This document shows positions 17,431-25,358 of a stretch of 64,000 nucleotides of DNA, piece by piece. The notes below the pieces were generated by a model. That model was given only the letters and a program-made list of their open reading frames with translations. It did not search any database and was not told the DNA's origin. Source of the stretch: Candidatus Devosia phytovorans. GTDB lineage: Bacteria > Pseudomonadota > Alphaproteobacteria > Rhizobiales > Devosiaceae. The position numbers were made by a program, and so were the translations under genes. Where the stretch lies: assembly GCA_029202405.1 (NCBI GenBank), contig CP119312.1, positions 191,001 through 255,000 of the forward strand. Direction: 5' to 3'. How positions within the stretch are numbered: the first letter of the stretch is position 1; every line of letters begins with the position of its first letter.

Positions 17431-17613
17431 ATGTTCGACGAGGAAATCAAAAAGCCCAAGGGCCATGAGGTCGGCATGATCATCGACACGATGTCGGTCG
17501 AGGAATTGGCCGAACGCATTGGCCTGCTGGAGGCGGAAATCCTTCGCCTCAAGGCCGCCATCGACGCGCGGGGCGCATCAAAAAAGGCGGCCGATGCCGC
17601 CTTCGAATTCTAG
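17431..17613 (+). CDS. DUF1192 family small protein
   Basis: A 60-residue protein starting MFDEEIKKPKGHEVG and containing MSVEELAERIGLLEAEILR, the DUF1192 signature of alphaproteobacteria. The C-terminal part is a predicted coiled coil. Function unknown. An ATG 15 codons upstream (17386) is in frame, but family members begin at MFDE. Its stop overlaps the end of the convergent exported peptide gene by four bases. Confidence 0.75.
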   Translation: MFDEEIKKPKGHEVGMIIDTMSVEELAERIGLLEAEILRLKAAIDARGASKKAADAAFEF

Positions 17614-17795
17614 CTGGCCAGACGGGAAAGATCGGACAGGGTCGGGGCGGGGAGTTTTGCGGCCATGGGCTGGAACGGGATGACCCCGGGTTTTGCCTGA
17701 ATGGCCAATTCGGCGCCGTGGCTCGGATTGGCTGTCGCCATCACCATCAGTGCAACCAGAAGGCCGGCAGCGGCACCGGCAGAGATCGTCGTCAT
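17610..17795 (-). CDS. Small predicted exported or membrane peptide
   Basis: A 61-residue protein beginning with a hydrophobic signal-like segment (residues 6-24) that ends at SHGAE, followed by a short Pro-rich tail. I do not recognise a family. What supports it is a near-perfect ribosome site, GGAGG, seven bases before the ATG at 17795. An upstream in-frame ATG at 17837 lacks such a site. It converges on the DUF1192 gene with a four-base overlap. Confidence 0.55.
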   Translation of the reverse strand: MTTISAGAAAGLLVALMVMATANPSHGAELAIQAKPGVIPFQPMAAKLPAPTLSDLSRLAS

Positions 17796-17989
17796 TCCCA
17801 AACCTCCAGCAATGGCGTGCATTGCGCCACGAGCCAATCGAATGGCGCGTTAACCGGCCATTCACCATGCCAACAACGCCCAATGTGTTATTTGGTTCAA
17901 GCTGGCCCAATTTGTGGCGGCAGCGCCGAATTCGTGCGGGTCAGAGCAGTCAACGCTTCGACAAGCGGCAGGGTTAAGAAATCGAGTCC

Positions 17990-18122
17990 TGTTAACCTGC
18001 AATTAATCTCTGCGCGGTAACCTTAAAACATTCAGATGTTTCTGGATTTGCAGAGCGGTTTCTCCCTCTGTTTGACGCCTCCCTGTTGACTTCGAGAGCG
18101 GTATCACTACCGCTCTTTTTTC
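17990..18122 (+). ncRNA. Candidate small RNA ending at an orphan terminator
   Basis: The 448-base gap 17796-18243 carries no convincing ORF, yet ends on the plus strand with a strong terminator at 18095-18122. The nearest upstream plus-strand gene stops about 480 bases earlier. Just before the terminator are CTCCCTC (18062-18068) and CCTCCC (18078-18083), anti-Shine-Dalgarno-like motifs seen in many alphaproteobacterial trans-acting sRNAs. The 5' end is not determined; 17990 is only a rough bound. Confidence 0.35.
18095..18122 (+). terminator. Strong intrinsic terminator without an upstream ORF
   Basis: A perfect 9-bp stem (AGAGCGGTA / TACCGCTCT) with a TCAC loop, followed by seven T residues. 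It lies about 120 bases before the rcdA start. Confidence 0.85.
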
Positions 18123-18243
18123 TTTTCAGGCGTCGTTCGGCCTTTGTATGGCCCTGATGTTAAAGCTCTTTTCAGTCTGATCAGGCCCAATGCATGACGG
18201 TATCGCCGTTTGCGCCTATATTCGAGCGAAAGAGGAGCACGCC

Positions 18244-18756
18244 TTGAGCGACGTCAACAATACAGCCATTGCCATTGGTCCGCGCATTGTCGCCTCGGGT
18301 GGTTTCGACGTGCTCTATCGTGAAGGCATGGGCCTGATCGAGGGCGTGGCGAGCTATCTCGACAGCGATGGACGCGCCGATAGCCGCATCCTGTCGCGCG
18401 AAGCCTCCTTCCTCTATGCCACCGAAAGCATGCGCCTCACCACGCGGCTGATGCAGCTCGCCTCATGGCTCCTGCTGCAGCGGGCGGTCAACGAGGGCGA
18501 GATCACCAAGGAAAGCGCGCGCTCGGAAAAGGAGAAGGTCAAATTCTCCGCCACGCCATCCGAACGGGGCGGGCCGGGCTATGATCAGCTGCCGCAGACC
18601 CTGCGCGACTATATCGACAAGGGCGACCGCCTGTTCGATCGGGTGATGCAGTTCGATACGCTGGAACGCGGCAAGATGCCCGAACTCGATCCCGGCACCG
18701 CCAATTCCATCGCCGATCAGCTGGCCCGGCTGAAAGCCGCCTTCGGCCGCAGCTAA
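18244..18756 (+). CDS. rcdA: DUF1465 family protein (RcdA-like CtrA-degradation regulator)
   Basis: A 170-residue helical protein of the DUF1465 family, to which Caulobacter RcdA belongs. RcdA is an adaptor that helps deliver CtrA and other substrates to ClpXP. Visible hallmarks are the first helix LYREGMGLIEGVASYLD and LYATESMRLTTRLMQLASWLLLQRAV in separate helices, consistent with the known three-helix bundle. The start chosen is TTG at 18244, with AGAGGAG seven bases upstream; an ATG at 18190 lacks such a site. Family call good; functional equivalence to Caulobacter RcdA is inferred. Confidence 0.72.
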   Translation: MSDVNNTAIAIGPRIVASGGFDVLYREGMGLIEGVASYLDSDGRADSRILSREASFLYATESMRLTTRLMQLASWLLLQRAVNEGEITKESARSEKEKVKFSATPSERGGPGYDQLPQTLRDYIDKGDRLFDRVMQFDTLERGKMPELDPGTANSIADQLARLKAAFGRS

Positions 18757-18843
18757 AGCTGGCCAATCTGCCGCAGCTTTTTTGGCGTACCTGACCTCGT
18801 AAATCAACCCCGGCCATCTTATATCGTGACTTTACGATAAAGG

Positions 18844-19830
18844 ATGTCTGTCATGGTAGCGCTGTCTGTTCTCGATCTCGTGCGGGTCAACCAGGGATCG
18901 GGACCGAAAGTGGCGCTGGACAATGCGCGCGACATGGCGGGCCATGCCGAGCGTTTCGGCTATACGCGTTACTGGGTGGCCGAGCATCACAACATGCCGG
19001 GCATTGCCAGTGCAGCCACCTCGGTGGCCATCGCCCATATCGCCGCCGGCACATCGACGATCCGCGTCGGCGCGGGCGGCATCATGCTGCCCAATCATGC
19101 CCCCTATATCATCGCCGAACAGTTCGGCACGCTGGCGCAGCTCTATCCCGGCCGCATCGACCTCGGTCTGGGCCGGGCGCCCGGCACCGACCAGATGACC
19201 GTGCGCGCCCTGCGCCGGGCTCCGGACAATTCGGATAATTTCCCGCAGGATGTTCTCGAATTGCAGGCCTATTTCGCACCCGCCGAAATCGGTCAGCGCC
19301 TGCAGGCCGTGCCCGCTGCCGGCACCAATGTGCCGCTGTGGATCCTGGGCTCCAGCACCTTTGGGGCCCAGCTGGCGGCCGAGCTTGGCTTGCCCTATGC
19401 CTTCGCGTCGCATTTCGCGCCCGATGCGCTGATGGCGGCCATCGAAATCTATCGCGCCCGCTTCAAGCCATCCGAGCAGCTTGCCTCGCCCCATGTCATG
19501 ATCGGCGTCAATATCATCGCCGCCGAGACCGATGCCGAGGCGCAGCGCCTGGCAACGACCCAGCAGATGTCCTTTGCCAACATTTTCCGCGGCGCGCGCG
19601 GGCTCAGCCAGCCGCCGATCGACAATATCGACGACTATTGGTCACCCATGGAAAAGGCCCAGGCGGCGCGCATGCTGGGCTATTCCATTTATGGGTCGCC
19701 AGACACCGTACGCGAGGGCATTGCAAACATCATCGCGCAGACCGGGGCCGACGAACTCATGGTGGTGTCCGATGTCTTCGACCACGCCAAGCGCATCCGC
19801 TCCTTCGAGATCATCGCGGAAAGCCTTTAG
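18844..19830 (+). CDS. LLM-class flavin-dependent oxidoreductase (YhbW-like)
   Basis: A 328-residue luciferase-like TIM barrel. It starts with the SVLDLVRVNQG segment of the MsnO8/YhbW subfamily and carries TRYWVAEHHNMPGIAS, GAGGIMLPNHAPY and FGTLAQLYPGRIDLGLGRAPG, all conserved in this group. It would use FMNH2 and oxygen on an unknown substrate. A single gene, 87 bases after rcdA. Confidence 0.9.
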   Translation: MSVMVALSVLDLVRVNQGSGPKVALDNARDMAGHAERFGYTRYWVAEHHNMPGIASAATSVAIAHIAAGTSTIRVGAGGIMLPNHAPYIIAEQFGTLAQLYPGRIDLGLGRAPGTDQMTVRALRRAPDNSDNFPQDVLELQAYFAPAEIGQRLQAVPAAGTNVPLWILGSSTFGAQLAAELGLPYAFASHFAPDALMAAIEIYRARFKPSEQLASPHVMIGVNIIAAETDAEAQRLATTQQMSFANIFRGARGLSQPPIDNIDDYWSPMEKAQAARMLGYSIYGSPDTVREGIANIIAQTGADELMVVSDVFDHAKRIRSFEIIAESL

Positions 19831-19852
19831 GTCACGCGCCAAGCCCTCTTTT

Positions 19853-19874
19853 CCTCTCCCGCCTGCGGGAGAGG
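19853..19874. repeat. CTCTCCCG-type intergenic hairpin
   Basis: Perfect inverted repeat CCTCTCCCGC / GCGGGAGAGG around two bases, 22 bases after the LLM gene stop. A related hairpin (CTCTCCCG/CGGGAGAG) occurs at 56003-56022 after tilS, pointing to a small dispersed element. No clear T-run follows. Confidence 0.6.
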
Positions 19875-20024
19875 AATGCCCGTCCGAGGCACCGGTGCCG
19901 ATCTTGTCCCGCCAGCAGGCGCTCAATCCCCGCTCCAGGTGCTGGATTTCTTCTTTCGTCCCAACTTGTTACGAACGCGTCGCAAAACTTCTCCCCGTGC
20001 CGCGCCCAGGCGCGATAATCCGTC

Positions 20025-20396
20025 ATGGAGAAGCACATGGCCTATATCATTTCCTTTGAGCGGGTCCTCGAGCACGAACGCCTGATGACCCGCCTGACCG
20101 ACCTGCGGACCGAGGCCAAAACGGCCTCCAAACATGCGCGTGCCGATACCGCCAGCCCGGTGCTGGTGCTGGTTGCTGCCCGCCTGCTCGATGACATCCA
20201 TCGCCTGATTTCGCGCGAGCCCGGCGCAAGGGCGCTGCAGCGTATCCATCCAGGCCACCCGCCTCGCAACGAGGCGCTGGTCACCCTGCTGCATGACGCG
20301 CGGCTGGCGCTCGATCTGTTTGAATGGAACCATCGCGCCCACGACGACATGCATGACGATGACGACTGGATCACCCTGGAATCCATCCAGTCGTAG
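20025..20396 (+). CDS. Hypothetical protein
   Basis: A 123-residue ORF with no family I recognise. The first two thirds look helical (ERVLEHERLMTRLTDLRTE), the middle carries LVAARLLDDIHRLIS, and the C-terminus is strongly acidic and His-rich (HDDMHDDDDW). No signal or membrane segment. The start could be 20025 or the ATG four codons later. GC and codon use resemble neighbours. The acidic tail could bind metal, but this is a guess. Confidence 0.5.
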   Translation: MEKHMAYIISFERVLEHERLMTRLTDLRTEAKTASKHARADTASPVLVLVAARLLDDIHRLISREPGARALQRIHPGHPPRNEALVTLLHDARLALDLFEWNHRAHDDMHDDDDWITLESIQS

Positions 20397-20473
20397 GATG
20401 CAGGCAGGCTGGTTCCGACAGTTCAGCCCGAGGACATCTCTCTGGCGTGAAACGATAAAATTCTCGTCTCGAG

Positions 20474-20508
20474 ATAGTTTTCCCCGCCCCTTGGCCCTGC
20501 TGCATACT
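20474..20508 (+). promoter_or_regulatory. Promoter-like segment of structured RNA copy A
   Basis: ATAGTTTTCC (20474-20483) and GCATACT (20502-20508) have close counterparts, at nearly the same spacing, in front of RNA copy B (56115-56150). The second element fits a -10 box; TSS expected near 20515. A promoter role is inferred from conservation and position. Confidence 0.5.
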
Positions 20509-20514
20509 GATCAC

Positions 20515-20850
20515 GTTCCCGTCGTCACACACGCGGTGCCGACGAAGCATCGGGCGGGGATGAACTGGCAGCCGGGGTCGCCCGGCACCTGTGTACTGCT
20601 GACCACCGGCGCCCTGGTAGCGCCGCTCGATGCAGGCGCAGGAAAAACCGGATCGTGGGAAGCGGCTCTAGCCTCTTCATTAAAAATATACTGGGGACCG
20701 TAAGGCCCCCGAGGTGAAAAGCCGCTTCCCGCACCGTGCACCGCGACGCCAATTGGCTGAACGGCGAATTGGCACGCCCAAAGAAGCACCGGACCTCGGA
20801 TTGACGACCCAGGGTCGGGTGCTTCGAGGCGTCCAGGGGGTGATGCCCAG
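20515..20850 (+). ncRNA. Structured RNA, copy A (HEARO/omega-RNA-like candidate)
   Basis: This fills the gap between the hypothetical gene and rpmE. It is homologous to copy B at 56157-56497. Shared elements, 5' to 3': TTCCCGTC near the 5' end; a long helix 20655-20667 with 20720-20734; a 41-base core 20740-20780 matching copy B at 40 positions, which itself folds through GCCAATT/AATTGGC; a stem GAAGCACC/GGTGCTTC (20783-20790, 20818-20825); and inside it a 20-base motif 20797-20816 matching copy B at 19. A 5' helix GGTGCCG/CGGCACC (20535-20541, 20583-20589) is also present. Stem sequences differ from copy B yet still pair. From memory the core resembles HEARO/omega-RNAs of IscB systems; this is a hypothesis. 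No protein gene belongs to it. Confidence 0.72.
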
Positions 20851-20858
20851 ACCAAATA

Positions 20859-20886
20859 AAAAGCCCGGCGCGAGGGCCGGGCTTTT
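20859..20886. terminator. Bidirectional terminator (rpmE / structured RNA A)
   Basis: Perfect 11-bp stem AAAAGCCCGGC / GCCGGGCTTTT with a six-base loop. It serves rpmE on the minus strand and probably the plus-strand RNA. Confidence 0.88.
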
Positions 20887-20906
20887 CGAAATTCTTTCGG
20901 GTGACC

Positions 20907-21128
20907 TTAGAGGCCGAGACCCTTGAAGCGCTCCTTGAAGCGCGAGACGCGGCCGCCGCGGTCGAGCAGCTGGCCCGTGCCACCGGTCCAGGCCGGGTGG
21001 GTCTTGGAGTCGATGTCGAGCTGCAGCGTGTCGCCTGCCTTGCCGTAGGTCGAACGGGTCTCGTACTTGGTGCCGTCGGTCATGACCACAGTGATCATGT
21101 GGTAGTCCGGATGGGTGTCAGCCTTCAT
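20907..21128 (-). CDS. rpmE: 50S ribosomal protein L31 (cysteine-free form)
   Basis: A 73-residue bL31. It starts MKADTHPDYHMITVVMTDG and contains the conserved SKTHPAWTGG. The zinc-binding cysteines of the C+ form are absent, so it does not depend on zinc. It is divergent from the ABC exporter gene and ends at a strong terminator. Confidence 0.95.
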   Translation of the reverse strand: MKADTHPDYHMITVVMTDGTKYETRSTYGKAGDTLQLDIDSKTHPAWTGGTGQLLDRGGRVSRFKERFKGLGL

Positions 21129-21348
21129 CTCTATCGCCTCAAATCAAACGGGCGCCACGGCGCCCGGAGAGCATCTAAAACTTCTGTTGGCGGCTTCATA
21201 CAGAAGGCTTGGGGAATCTGCAAGCCTATGGGCGCGGCAAATTCACACCGGACAAAGCGGTTGCCGCTCTCCGCCCCAACGCCTATATCGGGGCCTCATT
21301 GCGGTCCGGCCCCGGATCGGATCCCAAGCATGGTGGCATGACCAAGCT

Positions 21349-23160
21349 ATGACAGACCAGACCGTTTCGGTTCAGGCTGACCCCGAAAAGCTCACTTCCT
21401 CGACGGCGGTCAATCCCAGGCAGCTCCAGCCGCTGCGCAAGTTGCTGCCATTCCTTTTGCGCTATCCGTGGCGGCTCGGCCTCACCGTGCTGTTCCTGCT
21501 CGTCTCCTCCATTACCTCGCTGGCCATTCCGGCGCTCCTGGGTGGGGCGATCGACGAGGGCTTTGTCACGCAAAACCTCGACAATGTCGGGCGCTATGGC
21601 TGGATCATCATTTCCGTCGCCTTCTTCATGGCCATTGCCAGCGGCGCGCGCTTCTATTTCATCTCCGGCGTTGGCGAGCGTGTGCTGGCCGACCTGCGCC
21701 AGGCGGTGTTCGCACATCTGCTCAAGCTCGACGTCCGCTATTTCGACACCCATCGCGTCGGCGAGCTGACCAGCCGTCTCAATGGCGACGTGGCGGTGAT
21801 CCGTGGCGCGGTCGGTTCGAGCTTCTCGCTCGCCCTGCGCTCGGTCGTCACCATCACCGGCGCGCTGATCATGATGCTGCTGACCAGCCCGACGCTGACC
21901 CTGGCGGTGATCATCGCCGTGCCGGCGATTCTTTTGCCGGTTGTCAGTTTCGCCCGGCGCCTGCGCGGCATGTCGCGCAAGACCCAGGATGCCCTGGCCG
22001 ACCTTTCCGCCATGGCGACCGAAATGCTGGGCGCGACGCGGACGCTCAAGAGCTTCACCCAGGAAAAGGGTCAGGCTGCCATTTACGACGGGCATAGCGA
22101 GGACAGCTATCGCGCCGAAGTGCGGCGCCTGATGGCCCGCTCCGTCCTCGTTGCCATGGTCATCTTCCTCGGCACTTGTGCGCTGGTTTTCCTCGTCTGG
22201 TGGGGTGCCCGATCGGTGTTCGAGGGCACGGTGACCACCGGCCAGCTGGCACAGTTCCTCGTCTATGCGCTGATGGCCTCGGGCGCCCTGACCAATGTCA
22301 GCGAAGTGCTGGGCACTCTGCAGTCGGTGGCCGGTGCCACCGAACGGCTGACGGAAATTCTCGATACCGAAGCGACCATCGTCGAGCCGGCGCAGCCCAA
22401 GGTGCTGCCGCAGCCGGCGCTGGGCACCGTGGCGTTTCAGAATGTCGATTTCTCCTATGACGGCAGCGAACCGGTGCTGCATGGGCTCAACTTCACCGTC
22501 GCCAAGGGCGAGACGGTGGCGCTGGTCGGGCCGTCCGGCTCGGGCAAGTCGACGACGCTGTCGCTGCTGCAGCGCTTCTACGATGTCACAGGCGGCGCCA
22601 TTGTCGTCGATGGGCTCGACATCCGCGACGTCCGCCTCGAAGACCTGCGGCACCGCTTTGCCTATGTCGAGCAGGAGCCGGTGATCTTTGCCGGCTCGAT
22701 CGCCGACAATATCCGCTTCGGCAAGCCCGGTGCGAGCGACGCCGATGTCGAAACCGCGGCCCGCGCTGCACTGGTGCATGATTTCGTCGTCGATCTGCCC
22801 AAGGGCTACGAGACGCTGGTGGGCGAGCGCGGCGTCATGCTGTCGGGCGGGCAGAAGCAGCGCCTCGCCATTGCCCGCGCCATCCTCAAGAATGCGCCAA
22901 TCCTCTTGCTCGACGAAGCCACCTCGGCGCTCGACGCGCAGAGCGAACGCCTGGTGCAGACCGCGCTGGAGCATCTGATGGCGGGCCGCACCACGCTGGT
23001 CATCGCCCATCGCCTCGCCACCATCCGCGATGCCGACAAGATCCTCGTGCTCGACGGCGGCCAGATCATCGACCAGGGCACGCATGACGAGCTGGTCACC
23101 AAGGGCGGCCGCTATGCCGAACTGGCGAAGCTGCAGTTCCGGATGGACGAGCCGAACTAG
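21349..23160 (+). CDS. ABC exporter, MsbA-like half transporter (permease-ATPase fusion)
   Basis: A 603-residue half transporter: six transmembrane helices in the first ~330 residues, then the nucleotide-binding domain with Walker A GPSGSGKST (about 394-402), Q-loop EQEP, signature LSGGQKQR (about 498-505), Walker B ILLLDEATSALD and H-loop AHRLATI. It works as a homodimer, probably exporting a lipid or hydrophobic compound. The ATG at 21349 begins the conserved protein; the frame is open further upstream but runs through the rpmE promoter. Its stop overlaps the convergent OmpA-like gene by four bases. Confidence 0.9.
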   Translation: MTDQTVSVQADPEKLTSSTAVNPRQLQPLRKLLPFLLRYPWRLGLTVLFLLVSSITSLAIPALLGGAIDEGFVTQNLDNVGRYGWIIISVAFFMAIASGARFYFISGVGERVLADLRQAVFAHLLKLDVRYFDTHRVGELTSRLNGDVAVIRGAVGSSFSLALRSVVTITGALIMMLLTSPTLTLAVIIAVPAILLPVVSFARRLRGMSRKTQDALADLSAMATEMLGATRTLKSFTQEKGQAAIYDGHSEDSYRAEVRRLMARSVLVAMVIFLGTCALVFLVWWGARSVFEGTVTTGQLAQFLVYALMASGALTNVSEVLGTLQSVAGATERLTEILDTEATIVEPAQPKVLPQPALGTVAFQNVDFSYDGSEPVLHGLNFTVAKGETVALVGPSGSGKSTTLSLLQRFYDVTGGAIVVDGLDIRDVRLEDLRHRFAYVEQEPVIFAGSIADNIRFGKPGASDADVETAARAALVHDFVVDLPKGYETLVGERGVMLSGGQKQRLAIARAILKNAPILLLDEATSALDAQSERLVQTALEHLMAGRTTLVIAHRLATIRDADKILVLDGGQIIDQGTHDELVTKGGRYAELAKLQFRMDEPN

Positions 23161-24182
23161 CCTTCGGTCAGCTTGAACTCGATACGGCGGTTGCGGCGGT
23201 AGGCCTCGTCCGTGGTGCCCGGATCGATCGGGGTGAATTCGCCGAAGCCGGCAGCGACGAGCCGGCTCGGGGCTACACCCTTGCTGACCAGATATTGCGC
23301 CACCGAAATGGCGCGGGCTGCCGAGAGCTCCCAGTTTGACGGGAAGCGGGCGTTGGAAATCGGCCGCACGTCGGTATGACCGTCGATGCGCAGCACCCAG
23401 TTGATGTCGGGCGGGATTTCCTGCTCGAGCTGCAGGATGGCGTCGGCCAGGGCATCGAGGTCGGGCGTGCCTTCCGTGGAAATATCGGCCTGGCCCGGAT
23501 CGAACAGCACTTCGGACTGGAAGACGAAACGGTCGCCGACCACGCGCACATCGGCGCGGCCTTCGAGGATTTCCCGCAGGCGACCGAAGAAGTCGGACCG
23601 ATAGCGGCTGAGGTCCTGCACACGCTGGGCCAGCGCCAGGTTGAGGCGGCGGCCGAGGTCGGCGATCTGGGTGCGCGATTCCGTGTCGCGGGATTCCGAG
23701 GCTTCGAGCGCGGCTTCCAGCGCGCCGATCTGGGTGCGCAGCGCGGCGAGTTGCTGGTTGAGCAGCGCCACCTGGGCATTGGCCTCGTCGGAGAGTTCCT
23801 GGGCGCTCAGCAGGTCATCCTGCAACCCGGCGATGGTCGCGTCCTGCGCGCCAATGCCATCGCCGATCCCGGCCAGTTCGCTGCTGAGCGAAGCATTTTC
23901 CGCCTGCGCGCTACCCAGGGTGGCAGTGAGCGTGGCGATCTGGGACGTCAGATCATCGGAATTGGCCCGTTCGAGCTGCAGCAGGTCGGTCAGTTCGGCG
24001 ATCTGGCTGTTGAGCCGCGATAGCGCAGTGTCACGGCCCTGCAGTTCCTGTCCCAAGAAGAACTGGGTCAGCATGAAGAGCGACAGCATGAAGATGATGA
24101 CGAGCAGAAGGCTCGACAGGGCGTCGACAAAGCCGGGCCAGTAGTTGGCTTCCTGCCTGCGGCGGGAACGGGCTCCCGGCAT
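23157..24182 (-). CDS. OmpA/MotB-type peptidoglycan-binding protein with coiled coil
   Basis: A 341-residue protein: N-terminal transmembrane helix (residues 14-40) after a basic start, a long coiled coil (about 45-185, heptads such as LNSQIAELTDLLQLE), then a C-terminal OmpA domain with the peptidoglycan-binding stretches LRIDGHTDVRPI and LSAARAISVAQYLV and a final RRNRRIEFKLTEG. The topology is that of MotB, TolR or ZorB-like stator partners. It starts three bases after the stop of the MotA/ExbB-like gene, so the two should form one ion-driven complex. The process it powers is unknown. Confidence 0.85.
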   Translation of the reverse strand: MPGARSRRRQEANYWPGFVDALSSLLLVIIFMLSLFMLTQFFLGQELQGRDTALSRLNSQIAELTDLLQLERANSDDLTSQIATLTATLGSAQAENASLSSELAGIGDGIGAQDATIAGLQDDLLSAQELSDEANAQVALLNQQLAALRTQIGALEAALEASESRDTESRTQIADLGRRLNLALAQRVQDLSRYRSDFFGRLREILEGRADVRVVGDRFVFQSEVLFDPGQADISTEGTPDLDALADAILQLEQEIPPDINWVLRIDGHTDVRPISNARFPSNWELSAARAISVAQYLVSKGVAPSRLVAAGFGEFTPIDPGTTDEAYRRNRRIEFKLTEG

Positions 24183-24185
24183 GGC

Positions 24186-25172
24186 TTAGTTCCGCCGCTC
24201 GTTGTCGCCCTGCGACAGCACGGCCTCGATCAGTTCGCGCAGCTTCTTGTTGGTCTCGCCCTGCTCGTTGATATGCTTGCGCAGATCGTCCTGTTCGATG
24301 CGGATATGCTTGACCAGGCCATCGATACCGCGGGCCAGTTCGGCCATGGCCCGGATGGCATTCTGGCTGGAATCGCGGTTCTGCATGCTGTCGCCGAGCT
24401 TGTCGAACATGGCCTGCATTTCCGGCCCGCCGGCATTGGCCTGCATGGCGCTGACCGGGTGGTCGAGCTCGGTCATGGAGGTCATCCAGTCTTCGAGATC
24501 GGTATAGAAGGCGTTCTGCGCCTGGCTGGTCTGGAGATCGAGGAAGCCCAGGACGAGCGAACCGGCAAGGCCGAAGAGCGAGGACGAGAAGGCTGTGCCC
24601 ATGCCGCCCAGGGGTGCCGCAAGGCCTTCCTGCAGGGTGCTGAACTGGGAAGCCGTATCGCCCGTCGTCGGGTCGAGGGCATTGATCACGCCGGCGACCG
24701 AGCTCACGGTTTCGAGCAGGCCGTAAAAGGTGCCCATGAGACCGAGGAAAACCAGCAGGCCCGTGAGATAGCGCGACGTATCCTTGGCTTCATCGAGGCG
24801 ATTGCCCACGGAATCGAGGATCGAGCGCATGGAGGAGGGCGTGATGACCGCCTCGCCGATGCGTTCGCGCAGGATGCCAGCCACCGGCGCCAGAAGGATG
24901 GGCGGGCGGACGTTGGTGGACGTGCCATCCTGCAGGGAATTGACCCATTTGACTTCGGGGAAGAGGCGGATGACCTGGCGGAAGCTGAGGAATATGCCAA
25001 CGGCCAGGGCCAGGAAAATCATCGAGTTGATGAAGGGATTGGCCCAGAAAAAGGTGATGATCTGCGTGCCCAGGATGGCGGCAACGAGGCCGACCAGAAC
25101 CAGAAAGATCACGATCTTGATGAGATAAACGGTGGGGCTGGCCAGGTGATAGGGATCGTAGCCTTGCGTCAT
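24186..25172 (-). CDS. MotA/TolQ/ExbB-family proton channel protein
   Basis: A 328-residue protein with transmembrane segments at about 17-35 and 40-60, and a MotA/TolQ/ExbB core comprising YLTGLLVFLGLMGTFYGLL and LGGMGTAFSSSLFGLAGS. After the core comes a cytoplasmic helical tail. With the downstream OmpA-like gene it makes a MotAB/ExbBD-type stator pair. It is not in a flagellar or tol cluster; the true TolQ is at 48953. Pairs like this are widespread in alphaproteobacteria but poorly characterised. Confidence 0.82.
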   Translation of the reverse strand: MTQGYDPYHLASPTVYLIKIVIFLVLVGLVAAILGTQIITFFWANPFINSMIFLALAVGIFLSFRQVIRLFPEVKWVNSLQDGTSTNVRPPILLAPVAGILRERIGEAVITPSSMRSILDSVGNRLDEAKDTSRYLTGLLVFLGLMGTFYGLLETVSSVAGVINALDPTTGDTASQFSTLQEGLAAPLGGMGTAFSSSLFGLAGSLVLGFLDLQTSQAQNAFYTDLEDWMTSMTELDHPVSAMQANAGGPEMQAMFDKLGDSMQNRDSSQNAIRAMAELARGIDGLVKHIRIEQDDLRKHINEQGETNKKLRELIEAVLSQGDNERRN

Positions 25173-25299
25173 CTAAGTTCCACCTTGCCCATAGGCGCAA
25201 ATCACTTGGCCGCAAGACTAGTCAGCGCATGGCAAGGGGGCAATCAGAAAGGTTAATCCAGCCGAAAGGATGCTGGCCGATCACTGGTCGATTGGCAGC

Positions 25300-25334
25300 A
25301 AAAGGCCCCCGCGTGCGACAGACACGCAGAGGCC
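25300..25334 (-). terminator. Terminator after the efp-suhB unit
   Basis: On the minus strand GGCCTCTGCGTG pairs with CACGCGGGGGCC (two mismatched positions) around a seven-base loop and is followed by TTTTG. It lies 25 bases past the suhB stop. Confidence 0.65.
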
Positions 25335-25358
25335 AAGAGGAATGACGGATGACAGGGC

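Noticed and set aside
20515..20850. Cobalamin-type riboswitch
   Set aside because: The GC-rich junctions are superficially similar, but the conserved B12-box and the core are absent. The downstream gene in the same direction is the ABC exporter more than 450 bases away, beyond a terminator and the divergent rpmE.
21283..23085. Long minus-strand open frame opposite the ABC exporter
   Set aside because: Asp/Arg/Gly-rich composition with no domain; the plus-strand frame contains all ABC motifs.
23157..25172. Zorya-type anti-phage system (ZorA/ZorB)
   Set aside because: The MotA-like protein is only 328 residues, without the very long ZorA tail, and no ZorC/D/E or other defence genes are adjacent. 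A housekeeping stator pair fits better.
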